Shown here: positions 1-7,340 of the stretch, piece after piece
Layout of the letters: the number at the start of each line of letters is the position of its first letter
Position numbering within the stretch: position 1 is the first letter of the stretch
Source of the DNA: Flavobacteriaceae bacterium
GTDB lineage: Bacteria; Bacteroidota; Bacteroidia; Flavobacteriales; Flavobacteriaceae
Length of the DNA stretch: 13,336 nt
Reading direction: 5' to 3'
NCBI GenBank assembly: GCA_013214425.1
Contig: JABSPN010000038.1
Coordinates: forward strand, 1 to 13,336
Translations under genes and position numbers: made by a program
Notes under the pieces: model-generated
What the model was told of the DNA's origin: nothing
Seen by the model: the letters and a program-made list of their open reading frames with translations, nothing else
The model's database searches: none

Positions 1-1536
1 ACCTTTTCCTTTGGGAGTGGCTTGCTTTTCACCGTCTTTTACACACAATAAAATATCATGCGCATTGGCATCTTCCTGACTACTATAATAGGTGTTATTG
101 GTAGCAATCAATTTTATGTTGTGCTTTTTGGCAAACTGAATCAATACTTCATTCACACGATCTTCATCTTCCTGATTGTGCCTCATGAGTTCTATGTAAA
201 GATCTTCAGCAAAGGCTTCTTTCCACCAAATTAAGGCCTCTTCAGCTTGTTTTTCACCAATATTTAGGACTTTACTAGGCACCTCACCATATAAGTTTCC
301 AGTTAACACCATTAAGTCTTCTTTGTATTCAAGAATCAATTCTTTATCTATCCTTGGCACATAATAAAATCCATCTGTATAGGCCTTGGATGATAACTTG
401 GCTAGATTGTGATAACCATTTTTGTTTTTGGCTAGAAAAACTACTTGATATCCATTATCTTTTCTTGACTTATCTGTATGGTTTTCGCAAACAAAAAACT
501 CGCAACCAACAATAGCTTTTAAAGATTTTTCATCACATGTTTCACCCTTTTCTTCAGCTTCCTTGATTTTAGCTTCAACCGATTTATTATGCCCCATAAC
601 TGCTTTTACAAAATGAAAAGCCCCCATCATATTGGCATGATCTGTAAGAGCTACAGCATTCATATTGCCTTTGATAGCTACATTTACTAAATCTCCAGTA
701 CTTATCGTAGATTGTAATACTGAGAACTGAGAATGGTTGTGTAAATGAGAAAAATCAGCATTAGCAAGATCGCTCAGGTTTTTATCTAAATCTTCTTTAG
801 AAATTTTGACTTCTGTTTTTTCAGCAGCCAATCTTTTTCTGATTTTATCCGATTCCGCTTTAAGATTGATATGATGTAATCCGATTAACTGAATCGTATC
901 GGGATTCGTCTCATCAAAATTCTGAAAATAATCTGGCTGAACATCTAATTGTTCTTTCGTGTAGGCTCTTTTCCTAATTAATTCAAAGAAACAACGAGTG
1001 GTTGCCTCAACATCGGCAGTTGCATTATGTGCTTCTGCAAAAGGCACTCCAAATAAGTACTGATGTAATTCTGTTAGCGTTGGGAGTTTGTATCGTCCTC
1101 CTCTACCTCCGGGTATTTGACAAAGCTCTGCTGTAATTTCTGTACAGGTATCCAGAACGGATAGTTCCTGTAAGTTGTTATCAAATCCGTAGCGATAAAA
1201 CTCACAGCCCATGATATTGATATCAAAACCTACATTTTGCCCGACTACAAATTTAGTTTTCTGAAGTACAGCATGGAATTTTTCAAGCATGTCACGAAAC
1301 TCGATTCCTTGTTCCTGAGCCAATTCAGTAGAAATTCCATGAATTTTTTCAGAATCAAATGGGATATTAAATCCATCTGGTTTTACCAGATAATCCTGAT
1401 GCTCGATACAATTACCAAATTCATCATGTAATTGCCAAGCAATTTGCACACATCTAGGCCAGTTATCAGTGTCTGTTATAGGAGCATCCCAGCGTTTTGG
1501 AAGCCCTGTGGTCTCGGTATCAAAAATCAAAAACAT
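1..1536 (-). CDS. dnaE: DNA polymerase III alpha subunit with N-terminal proofreading exonuclease domain (5' part, runs off left edge)
   Basis: This is the replicative DNA polymerase catalytic subunit. The first 512 codons are present and the frame is open to the edge. Residues 1-185 form a DEDDh 3'-5' exonuclease: motif I FDTETTG with D6 and E8, motif II around GQNVGFD (D105), and motif III HNATAD (H170, D175). After a linker (about 190-255) the DnaE PHP domain begins with FSHLHNHSQFS (H266, H268), followed by ALTDHANMMGAFHF and the DnaE-typical GCEFFVC and FYYVPRID. The polymerase palm, fingers and tau/beta-binding parts lie outside the window. The ATG at 1536 puts motif I five residues in, as usual for this exonuclease family. 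Proofreading is therefore built into the polymerase chain rather than supplied only by a separate DnaQ; to my knowledge this arrangement is common in flavobacteria. The gene reads in the same direction as the lipoprotein gene upstream, but a terminator separates them. Confidence 0.93.
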   Translation of the reverse strand, partial: MFLIFDTETTGLPKRWDAPITDTDNWPRCVQIAWQLHDEFGNCIEHQDYLVKPDGFNIPFDSEKIHGISTELAQEQGIEFRDMLEKFHAVLQKTKFVVGQNVGFDINIMGCEFYRYGFDNNLQELSVLDTCTEITAELCQIPGGRGGRYKLPTLTELHQYLFGVPFAEAHNATADVEATTRCFFELIRKRAYTKEQLDVQPDYFQNFDETNPDTIQLIGLHHINLKAESDKIRKRLAAEKTEVKISKEDLDKNLSDLANADFSHLHNHSQFSVLQSTISTGDLVNVAIKGNMNAVALTDHANMMGAFHFVKAVMGHNKSVEAKIKEAEEKGETCDEKSLKAIVGCEFFVCENHTDKSRKDNGYQVVFLAKNKNGYHNLAKLSSKAYTDGFYYVPRIDKELILEYKEDLMVLTGNLYGEVPSKVLNIGEKQAEEALIWWKEAFAEDLYIELMRHNQEDEDRVNEVLIQFAKKHNIKLIATNNTYYSSQEDANAHDILLCVKDGEKQATPKGKG

Positions 1537-1599
1537 ATGATCAAATTTAGCAAATATTTGACTAGTCTATACCGCTAAAAAAATAAGTTGTAAACAAGA

Positions 1600-1627
1600 A
1601 AAAGCCTCTTCTGTTGAAGAGGCTTTT
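1600..1627 (-). terminator. Rho-independent terminator of the lipoprotein gene
   Basis: A perfect 12-bp stem (AAAAGCCTCTTC / GAAGAGGCTTTT) with a 4-nt loop starts 23 nt beyond the leftward stop codon at 1651. Read leftward, the stem is followed by a T-rich tail (TTTTTCTTG). It separates the lipoprotein gene from dnaE. Because the stem is flanked by A on one side and T on the other, it could also stop rightward transcription. Confidence 0.85.
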
Positions 1628-1650
1628 CGCAACGTTTATATGTTTTAGAA

Positions 1651-2763
1651 TTAGTATGTTAAATCGATAATTCCGTTACTAATTGTAATAAAACCATTGT
1701 TCGCATTACCTCCTTCAAACAGCCTTCCGTTTAAAGTTCCTGAGAATGCATTACCTGCGTTAGTCACCAAGTTTCCTAAGAAGTATGATGGTGTCGCATT
1801 TGGATCGTTAGGATCTGGGAAATACGGGAAAGATGGATCTGCATCTGTATAGATCACTCCATTGTATTGAATTCGAACATCTCTTAGTACATCAACTCCA
1901 CAGTTAGCATCTCCAGGAGGAGGTGTACAATTTCCAATTGAAGGATCGATACTAGAATCAAACCTTAAATCGATAGTATCATTTGTTCCGGTAATTTCCC
2001 CTCTTACTTGAAGGAACTGCCCAGATTGTTCAACATAAATAATATCATATACTTTATCTTCTCCATTAATATTTACTGTAAAAGTTCCGTTTCCATTAGC
2101 TCCCTGACAATCACCCAAAATAATTATAGTATCAACAATTGTTCCGTCTGGATCACCACAATATGTGATTTGATCTTGTAAAGCATTTACATAAGCAGCA
2201 CAGGCTGCAGGATATTCATCAGAATTAGGAGGAGTGGCATTAAATGTAGCTCTAGCTGTATTTACTAGACCAGTGATATAATCACAAGACTCACTCACTA
2301 ATGTTGGATTAGCTATATTAGGTTGAATACGATAAAAAGTTCCGAAAGAAATACTCACAGCATTTACGCCATTGTAAGCTCTAAAGCCAAATTCTCCTGA
2401 AAACCCTTCAGGTCCTGCTTCAGTGATATTGATAAATCCTTCTCCAACACCAATAGTAGAGTATAGTATTGTATTCCCTGTAGTTATATCTCCTACTATA
2501 TATTCAGCAGCAACAATATTGGTTTGGGGTGAAATTGTATAGTTAGCCGTTCCGATATCTGGAACCTTTAAAGAAACTACTTGTCCGTTCCCAATACCCG
2601 TAATAATTAAGCTACCATCATCAGATGTTCCTAATTGATATTGATCTGCTCTCCAGAATACATTTTCTATTTCGCCTTGAAATGTTGGGTTATTGAATGT
2701 AACATCACTCCCACAACTTGAAAACAACACCACAGCAATAAGTAGGTAAAATAATTTGTTCAT
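1651..2763 (-). CDS. Surface or periplasmic lipoprotein, possibly DUF6252-like
   Basis: A 370-residue predicted lipoprotein. It has a short hydrophobic signal and the lipobox FSSC, with C17 as the lipidation site, so it should be membrane-anchored outside the cytoplasm. Residues about 24-40 (FNNPTFQGEIENVFWRA) resemble the start of flavobacterial DUF6252-type lipoproteins, recalled from memory. The N-terminal half (40-145) is beta-rich. A short module at about 160-220 looks helical and carries four cysteines (C160, C188, C202, C219) around ACAAYVNALQDQITYCGDP, which could form two disulfides. After another beta-rich stretch come C279 and C288 with NCGVDVLRDVRIQYNG. The C-terminus (325-370) alternates Gly/Asn-rich turns and short strands. 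No enzymatic motif is visible, so the function is unknown. It is transcribed alone, with a -7-like box just upstream and a terminator downstream. Confidence 0.85.
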   Translation of the reverse strand: MNKLFYLLIAVVLFSSCGSDVTFNNPTFQGEIENVFWRADQYQLGTSDDGSLIITGIGNGQVVSLKVPDIGTANYTISPQTNIVAAEYIVGDITTGNTILYSTIGVGEGFINITEAGPEGFSGEFGFRAYNGVNAVSISFGTFYRIQPNIANPTLVSESCDYITGLVNTARATFNATPPNSDEYPAACAAYVNALQDQITYCGDPDGTIVDTIIILGDCQGANGNGTFTVNINGEDKVYDIIYVEQSGQFLQVRGEITGTNDTIDLRFDSSIDPSIGNCTPPPGDANCGVDVLRDVRIQYNGVIYTDADPSFPYFPDPNDPNATPSYFLGNLVTNAGNAFSGTLNGRLFEGGNANNGFITISNGIIDLTY

Positions 2764-2789
2764 CTTCTAAAACTTTAATCGTTGATCCA

Positions 2790-2797
2790 CAAATGTA
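2790..2797 (-). promoter_or_regulatory. Candidate -7 box (TACATTTG) for the lipoprotein gene
   Basis: Read leftward, TACATTTG matches the Bacteroidota TAnnTTTG element and lies 26 nt upstream of the ATG at 2763. I see no TTG at the expected -33 spacing, so the call rests on the -7 box and its position. Confidence 0.4.
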
Positions 2798-2843
2798 ACA
2801 GAAAATATTTAATCTTATTTATATTATAAACAGAAAATTACTT

Positions 2844-2851
2844 TATATTTG
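2844..2851 (+). promoter_or_regulatory. Candidate -7 box (TATATTTG) for rpsP-rimM
   Basis: TATATTTG fits TAnnTTTG and is followed by GC, a frequent continuation in flavobacteria. It predicts a transcription start near 2857 and a leader of about 45 nt before rpsP. No clear -33 TTG is present. With the opposite box at 2790-2797 it forms a divergent promoter region. Confidence 0.5.
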
Positions 2852-2901
2852 CGCACTTAAAATTAATAACCAAGGTCGAGCACCTTAAAAATTAACACAT
2901 T

Positions 2902-3363
2902 ATGCCTGTAAGAATTAGATTACAAAGACACGGAAAAAAAGGTAAACCATTCTATTGGATTGTTGCCGCAGACTCAAGAGCTAAAAGAGATGGACGCTAT
3001 TTAGAAAAGTTAGGAACTTATAATCCTAACACTAATCCCGCTCAAATCGATTTAGATGTTGATGGCTCTGTGAAGTGGCTAAACAATGGAGCTCAGCCTT
3101 CTGATACTGCTAGAGCAATTTTATCTTATAAAGGTGTTATGCTTAAAAAGCACCTTTTAGGTGGTGTAGCTAAAGGCGCGTTAACTGAAGAGCAAGTTGA
3201 AGAGAAATTCACTGCTTGGGTTGCTGAGAAAGAAGGTAAAATCCAAGGTAAGAAAGATGGTTTAGCTAAAGCTAATGCTGATGCTAAAGCTAAATCTCTT
3301 GAAGCTGAAAAAGCAGTTAACGAAGCTAGAATTACTGCTAACGCTCCTCAAGAAGAAGAGTAA
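2902..3363 (+). CDS. rpsP: 30S ribosomal protein S16
   Basis: A small-subunit ribosomal protein that binds 16S rRNA and is important for 30S assembly. Residues 1-80 are a textbook S16 core: MPVRIRLQRHGKKGKPFYWI, then ADSRAKRDGRYLEKLGTYNPN and AQPSDTARAILSYKGVMLKKH. At 153 residues it is nearly twice the length of the E. coli protein. The excess is a C-terminal tail (about 85-153) rich in Lys, Glu and Ala, probably helical or disordered, of the kind found in Bacteroidota S16. It is first gene of a two-gene unit with rimM, 9 nt upstream of it. No Shine-Dalgarno is visible before the ATG, only an A/T-rich leader, as usual for highly expressed genes in this phylum. Confidence 0.98.
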   Translation: MPVRIRLQRHGKKGKPFYWIVAADSRAKRDGRYLEKLGTYNPNTNPAQIDLDVDGSVKWLNNGAQPSDTARAILSYKGVMLKKHLLGGVAKGALTEEQVEEKFTAWVAEKEGKIQGKKDGLAKANADAKAKSLEAEKAVNEARITANAPQEEE

Positions 3364-3372
3364 ACAACAATT

Positions 3373-3903
3373 ATGCAACTTAAAGATTGTTTCTTTTTAG
3401 GAAAAATCGTTAAAAAGTATAGCTTCAAAGGAGAGGTTTTAGTGAAGTTAGATACAGACGAACCTCAACTTTACACAAAATTGGAATCAGTTTTTATTTC
3501 TTTAGGAAATAATCTGGTTCCTTTTTTTATTGACGATGCTCGCCTACATAAATCTAATTTGTTGCGTCTTAAATTTGAAGACGTCGACACCGAAGACGAT
3601 GCAGATCAGTTAATAAAATGCGACCTCTACCTACCACTATCTTTTTTACCCAAACTCTCCGGAAATAAATTCTACTACCACGAAGTTGTCGGATTTACTG
3701 TTGTAGACACCAATTTTGGAGAAGTAGGAACTATTACTGGTGTAAACGACAATACAGCTCAAGCTTTATTTGAGATCGATCGTGATGGAACAGAAATCCT
3801 TATCCCTTTAAACGACGAATTTATTTCCGAAGTAAGCAGAGTGAAGAAACAAGTTATTGTTTCGACTCCTGAAGGACTTATTGATCTTTATTTAGAGCTC
3901 TAA
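3373..3903 (+). CDS. rimM: Ribosome maturation factor RimM
   Basis: A 176-residue 16S rRNA processing and 30S assembly factor acting on the 3' (head) domain, where it contacts S19. The N-terminal RimM barrel starts at FLGKIVKKYSFKGEVLVK (8-25) and runs to about residue 90. The C-terminal PRC-barrel-like domain starts with NKFYYHEVVGFTVVD (98-112) and ends with the family signature IPLNDEFI then VIVSTPEGLIDLYLEL. Length and domain order are normal. It follows rpsP by 9 nt and is surely co-transcribed with it. The trmD and rplS genes that follow in many other phyla are not here. Its last 12 bases overlap the end of the convergent amine oxidase gene within a perfect palindrome. Confidence 0.95.
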   Translation: MQLKDCFFLGKIVKKYSFKGEVLVKLDTDEPQLYTKLESVFISLGNNLVPFFIDDARLHKSNLLRLKFEDVDTEDDADQLIKCDLYLPLSFLPKLSGNKFYYHEVVGFTVVDTNFGEVGTITGVNDNTAQALFEIDRDGTEILIPLNDEFISEVSRVKKQVIVSTPEGLIDLYLEL

Positions 3904-3904
3904 A
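3891..3904. repeat. Perfect palindrome at the rimM / amine oxidase overlap
   Basis: The 14-bp palindrome TTTAGAGCTCTAAA covers the ends of both convergent genes. Its inner 12 bases (3892-3903, TTAGAGCTCTAA) read Leu-Glu-Leu-stop on each strand, so both proteins end in LEL. Confidence 0.9.
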
Positions 3905-5076
3905 ATACTTGAAACAGCCTCTCTTGCCGATCTAGCAGCTATATGCACAGAAGACCAATCAGCAAAAGAAGTATAAGCATCTCCTGCAAAAAAGACTTTA
4001 TTTCCAATTGGTTTTGCTAATATCCTAGACGTTCTTGCTCTTGCATAATCGGCCAAATAAGCCTGTCTTATGTAAGGTTCTTTACTCCAATTTTGCACAA
4101 GATGTTTGACATAATATTTTGATGCTTGACCCCCGTATAATCCATCCAATTCTTTAAGGATATACTCCTTTAATTCATTATCCGATTTCTTTTGATAATC
4201 GACAGCATTTAATCCAACCAAAAACAAACCGAGTATGTTTGATTTCGAATTTTGTCCATAGGCCGCATCGTAATACAATTGTTGTCCGTTTACAGTATGA
4301 CTATTATGTAATGTCAAAAATGTTGGATAAAATTTCTTCGAAAACTCAATAAAAACCTTCATTCCACCCCATATATAAGCTTCTTTCAAGACTTCTAACT
4401 TACTTTTAGGCAATGAAGGCGTAAACTCTATGTCGCCATCTTTCAGAATTTGGATTGGTACGGTAACAATGACTTCATCTCCCTTGTACATCTTCCCTTT
4501 TTGAGTTGTAATTATTACTTCATCACCTTCATAATTGATGGAGGTTACAGGAGCATTTAATATGATTTTATCCTGAACTGAGGGAACAATATATTCTTCA
4601 AAGAAAGCCATCCAAGAAGAACCTTTAAATTTCAAATCTTCATCAACTCCAAACCAACCCTCAGTAGTTTCGGCATAGGTTCCTTCATCAAAATAACCAA
4701 TGGTATCACTCTTACTATACTCTTGCATTTTGGTCGTTATCTGAACTGATGGGTCATTCACAATTTTATCAAATTCACTTAGATCTGAATGCAACCATTC
4801 GGCGCCTAACGGAATTGGAAAATCTGTAAATTCAGTATTATGCCTAATCCTTCCTCCGTAGTGAGCTGAGGCTTCAATAATTTCAAAGTCGATGCCTTGC
4901 TGATTTAATAAATATCCGGAAGACAACCCGGCGGGTCCAGCTCCAATGATGATTACTTTTCGATTTAAACCTCTTTTGTCTGACTTGTCATTCAGATTAC
5001 TCGCTAATAACGAAGGCGCTACAGGTAAAACAATACCTAAAGCCCCACATATTTTAATGAATTCTTTTCTTGTCAT
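3892..5076 (-). CDS. FAD-dependent amine oxidase family protein, exported
   Basis: A 394-residue flavoprotein of the monoamine oxidase/polyamine oxidase superfamily, which oxidises amines using FAD and oxygen; the substrate cannot be read from the sequence. FAD-binding signatures are VIIIGAGPAGLSSGYLL (41-57, GxGxxG), the acidic end of the second strand at EIIEAS (65-70), GGRIRH (74-79) and PLGAEWLH (89-96). The C-terminal FAD motif is VFFAGDAYTS (361-370) followed by the helix VHIAARSAREAVSSIL, with NWSKEPYIRQAY (329-340) in the usual place before it. The N-terminus, TRKEFIKICG then a hydrophobic stretch to about residue 25, looks like a Tat signal with RK in place of RR, so export of the folded flavoprotein is likely. 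Its stop codon lies inside the last codons of rimM on the other strand. No clear promoter box is seen upstream. Confidence 0.88.
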   Translation of the reverse strand: MTRKEFIKICGALGIVLPVAPSLLASNLNDKSDKRGLNRKVIIIGAGPAGLSSGYLLNQQGIDFEIIEASAHYGGRIRHNTEFTDFPIPLGAEWLHSDLSEFDKIVNDPSVQITTKMQEYSKSDTIGYFDEGTYAETTEGWFGVDEDLKFKGSSWMAFFEEYIVPSVQDKIILNAPVTSINYEGDEVIITTQKGKMYKGDEVIVTVPIQILKDGDIEFTPSLPKSKLEVLKEAYIWGGMKVFIEFSKKFYPTFLTLHNSHTVNGQQLYYDAAYGQNSKSNILGLFLVGLNAVDYQKKSDNELKEYILKELDGLYGGQASKYYVKHLVQNWSKEPYIRQAYLADYARARTSRILAKPIGNKVFFAGDAYTSFADWSSVHIAARSAREAVSSILEL

Positions 5077-5210
5077 ACTATTGTTTTGATGTATGCTATT
5101 TGACCATTAAATGAAGAAAGCCCTTATGTGTTTGGATAATAAAATAGTAATTTTTTGTGATTTTTATTTTAAAATTCTTGATATTTCCTTTCTTTTGCCT
5201 AGAATTGAGA

Positions 5211-5243
5211 GGCTGGCTCAGCCTTCGCTTGGCTTCGGCTGAC
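5211..5243. repeat. GC-rich patch with alternative hairpins, upstream of tRNA-Ser
   Basis: This patch stands out in an AT-rich gap. GGCTG (5211-5215), CAGCC (5219-5223) and GGCTG (5237-5241) can form either of two mutually exclusive hairpins, and CTTCG occurs twice (5223-5227, 5233-5237). It resembles short palindromic extragenic elements seen in flavobacterial genomes, but only one copy is in the window. Confidence 0.45.
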
Positions 5244-5263
5244 TAGTGAGCTTCCAAATTTAA

Positions 5264-5348
5264 AGAGAGGTGGCCGAGCGGTTTAAGGCGCACGCCTGGA
5301 AAGCGTGTTGGGTTCACGCCCTCGAGGGTTCGAATCCCTTCCTCTCTG
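5264..5348 (+). tRNA. tRNA-Ser (anticodon GGA)
   Basis: The 85-nt class II tRNA folds cleanly. The acceptor stem is AGAGAGG (5264-5270) with CCTCTCT (5341-5347). The D stem is GCC/GGC (5273-5275, 5287-5289). The anticodon stem is CACGC/GCGTG with loop CTGGAAA, placing anticodon GGA at 5298-5300. A long variable arm (about 5308-5323) is typical of tRNA-Ser. The T stem is GAGGG/CCCTT around TTCGAAT. The discriminator base is G5348, as expected for serine. CCA is not encoded (the next bases are CAA), so it must be added enzymatically. It reads UCC and UCU codons. A strong terminator follows at once. Confidence 0.97.
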
Positions 5349-5353
5349 CAAGC

Positions 5354-5383
5354 AAAAGTGAAACAAGAATTTGTTTCACTTTT
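5354..5383 (+). terminator. Rho-independent terminator of tRNA-Ser
   Basis: A perfect 13-bp stem (AAAAGTGAAACAA / TTGTTTCACTTTT) with loop GAAT begins 5 nt after the mature tRNA and is followed by further T residues. Confidence 0.88.
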
Positions 5384-5455
5384 TTATTTCGAATTTACGT
5401 TAAAAGTTTACTCTTATGAGTAAATGAGGAATAAAAAAGAAAATGCAAAGTATTT

Positions 5456-5463
5456 TACTTTTG
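5456..5463 (+). promoter_or_regulatory. Candidate -7 box (TACTTTTG) for the serine hydrolase gene
   Basis: TACTTTTG fits TAnnTTTG and lies between the tRNA terminator and the hydrolase gene. It implies a leader of about 125 nt, in which I see no recognisable riboswitch or strong hairpin. No -33 TTG is evident. Confidence 0.35.
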
Positions 5464-5594
5464 CTTGGACAAAGTCTCCTTTTGGGATCATGGAATACCC
5501 CTTTTTCCATTCTACAAGCACTATCAGTGTAACAATTCAAACACATCAGCGTCTTAATTGTATCAAATAAAATCACCAATCAACAGAAACTGTC

Positions 5595-7301
5595 ATGAAA
5601 AAAATATTCTTATTATTCTTTTTAATCGGATCCTTTAGTATCCAAGCACAAGATATTCCTCAACAGGTAAAAGATGTTATTAAAGCCAGAGTAGATGAAG
5701 GTATCAATCCAAGTATTGTAGTAGCCTATATAGATGGGGACAACGTTTCCTATTTTAATTACGGAAACACGACATGGAATGATGGCACTCCAGTAAATGA
5801 ACAAACCGTATATGAAATCGGATCGATTTCAAAAGTATTTACAGGGATCTTATTAGCCGAGCAAGTAATAAATCGTAACATAAAACTAAACGACCCTATT
5901 GCCAACTATTTACCCGCAAGTGTTTCTGTACCTCAATATAAAGGTAAAAGCATCACGTTTACTGATATGGCAACACATACCTCAGCTCTTCCAAGAATGC
6001 CTGATAATTTTACTCCAGCCGATCCTCAAAACCCATATGTAGATTATTCTGTAACTCAACTTTACGATTTCATATCGGGATATACATTAACTCGAGAAAT
6101 CGGAGGTACTTATCAATATTCAAATTATGCCATGGGCTTATTAGGTCATATACTGGCTTTACAAAACAATAGTTCTTATGAAGAATTGATGGTATCACGC
6201 ATTGCAAACAAACTAAACATGAAAGATACTAGAGTGGCGTTAACAGATACTATAAAAAAACATTTAGCCTTAGGACATTCTGGATCCCGTCAAGTTTCAA
6301 ACTGGGATATTATAAGCTTGGCAGGTGCTGGAGGTATTCGTTCTTCTGCTAGTGATATGGTGAAATTTTTAAAAGCCAATATGAGTCCATCTAGAACTAG
6401 TCTCGGAAAAGCCATGTCTTTGAGTCATGATGTTCATTATGAAAAAAAAGAAAACAATTTCAAAATGGGATTAGGATGGCACTATATGAATGACAATATT
6501 ATATGGCATAATGGAGCAACTGGAGGTTATACCGCATTTACAGGTTTTGTAAAAGGCACTCAAAAAGGAGTAGTTGTATTAACCAATTCTACTTCGGATG
6601 TTAACGATATCGGATTAAAATTATTAAATCCAACATCTAATTTAACCATGCCCAAAAAGTCTATTGCAAAATTATTACAACAGGAAATTGATGCAAATGG
6701 TATTGAAAAAGGCATAGCGCTTTATGATTCATTAAAAAAGAAAAACGATGGGAACTATAACTTTGAAGAAGGAGAGTTAAATCGTTTGGGGTATGATTAC
6801 TTGAATAACGAAAAAATAGCCATTGCTATTGCGCTCTTTAAAAAGAATGTAGCTGAATTTCCAAAAGCTTCAAATCCTTATGATTCTCTGGGAGAAGCTT
6901 ATTTAAAAAATGGGGATACTGAGTTGGCTATAGCTAATTATACAAAATCTGTCCAATTGAATCCAGCAAATACGAATGGAATCGAAGCCTTAAAGAAGAT
7001 GGGGATTGACACCAATACAATACTCCCAGAAGTTAGGCTTTCAGAAACTGTTTTAGAACGTTATGTAGGTACTTACGAGCTCACTCCTACTTTTCTAATT
7101 ACAATTACAAGAAAGGACGATCAATTATTTGGACAAGCGACTGGACAAAATCAGTTTGAACTATTTCCTCGTAATGAAACAAAGTTTTATCTGAAGATTG
7201 TAGAAGCCAGTATTACTTTTAGTGTTAATAATAAAAATGAGACCGTAAGCCTGACACTCCATCAAGGCGGATTTGACCAAAAGGCTAAAAAAATAAAATA
7301 A
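5595..7301 (+). CDS. Secreted beta-lactamase-fold serine hydrolase with TPR and C-terminal domain
   Basis: A 568-residue protein of the class C beta-lactamase/DD-peptidase/esterase superfamily (PF00144 type). Residues 1-18 (MKKIFLLFFLIGSFSIQA) are a Sec signal peptide. The catalytic motifs are all present: SISK (S77 nucleophile, K80), YSN (Y175, N177) and HNG (305-307), the HxG form common in esterase/peptidase members, where true beta-lactamases usually have KTG. VYEIGSISKVFTG and the GGIRSSASDM segment are typical. The catalytic domain ends near 345. Residues about 385-465 carry TPR-like helices (NPYDSLGEAYLKNGDTELAI, then YTKSVQLNPA). Residues about 485-568 (LERYVGTYEL onward) look like the small C-terminal beta domain often attached to these hydrolases. 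The substrate is unknown: a peptide or ester is likelier than an antibiotic. It is a single-gene unit bounded by terminators on both sides. Confidence 0.9.
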   Translation: MKKIFLLFFLIGSFSIQAQDIPQQVKDVIKARVDEGINPSIVVAYIDGDNVSYFNYGNTTWNDGTPVNEQTVYEIGSISKVFTGILLAEQVINRNIKLNDPIANYLPASVSVPQYKGKSITFTDMATHTSALPRMPDNFTPADPQNPYVDYSVTQLYDFISGYTLTREIGGTYQYSNYAMGLLGHILALQNNSSYEELMVSRIANKLNMKDTRVALTDTIKKHLALGHSGSRQVSNWDIISLAGAGGIRSSASDMVKFLKANMSPSRTSLGKAMSLSHDVHYEKKENNFKMGLGWHYMNDNIIWHNGATGGYTAFTGFVKGTQKGVVVLTNSTSDVNDIGLKLLNPTSNLTMPKKSIAKLLQQEIDANGIEKGIALYDSLKKKNDGNYNFEEGELNRLGYDYLNNEKIAIAIALFKKNVAEFPKASNPYDSLGEAYLKNGDTELAIANYTKSVQLNPANTNGIEALKKMGIDTNTILPEVRLSETVLERYVGTYELTPTFLITITRKDDQLFGQATGQNQFELFPRNETKFYLKIVEASITFSVNNKNETVSLTLHQGGFDQKAKKIK

Positions 7302-7338
7302 ACAGAAAGCGCGAGCATGATGTTCGCGCTTTCTGTTT
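7300..7338 (+). terminator. Strong Rho-independent terminator after the serine hydrolase
   Basis: A 15-bp perfect stem (AAACAGAAAGCGCGA / TCGCGCTTTCTGTTT) begins inside the stop codon (TAA, 7299-7301). It can extend inward by a G-T, a C-G and an A-T pair to a TGA loop, and ends in TTTT. The flanking A and T tracts make it probably bidirectional, so it could also serve the leftward remnant ending at 7341. Confidence 0.9.
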
Positions 7339-7340
7339 TA

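Noticed and set aside
1237..1431. Open frame on the plus strand inside dnaE
   Set aside because: It is antisense to the well-conserved exonuclease domain and its translation looks random.
1542..1549. TAAATTTG box just upstream of dnaE on the minus strand
   Set aside because: It fits TAnnTTTG but ends 5 nt before the ATG, implying a leaderless transcript, and no -33 element is present; in such AT-rich DNA it may be chance.
5384..5594. Search for a riboswitch or small RNA between the tRNA-Ser terminator and the serine hydrolase
   Set aside because: Apart from one promoter-like box, no strong hairpin, conserved aptamer motif or small gene is visible.
5595..7301. Antibiotic-resistance beta-lactamase
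   Set aside because: It has the SxxK/YxN/HxG set with a TPR region and C-terminal domain typical of esterase/peptidase-like members, so a resistance role is not supported.
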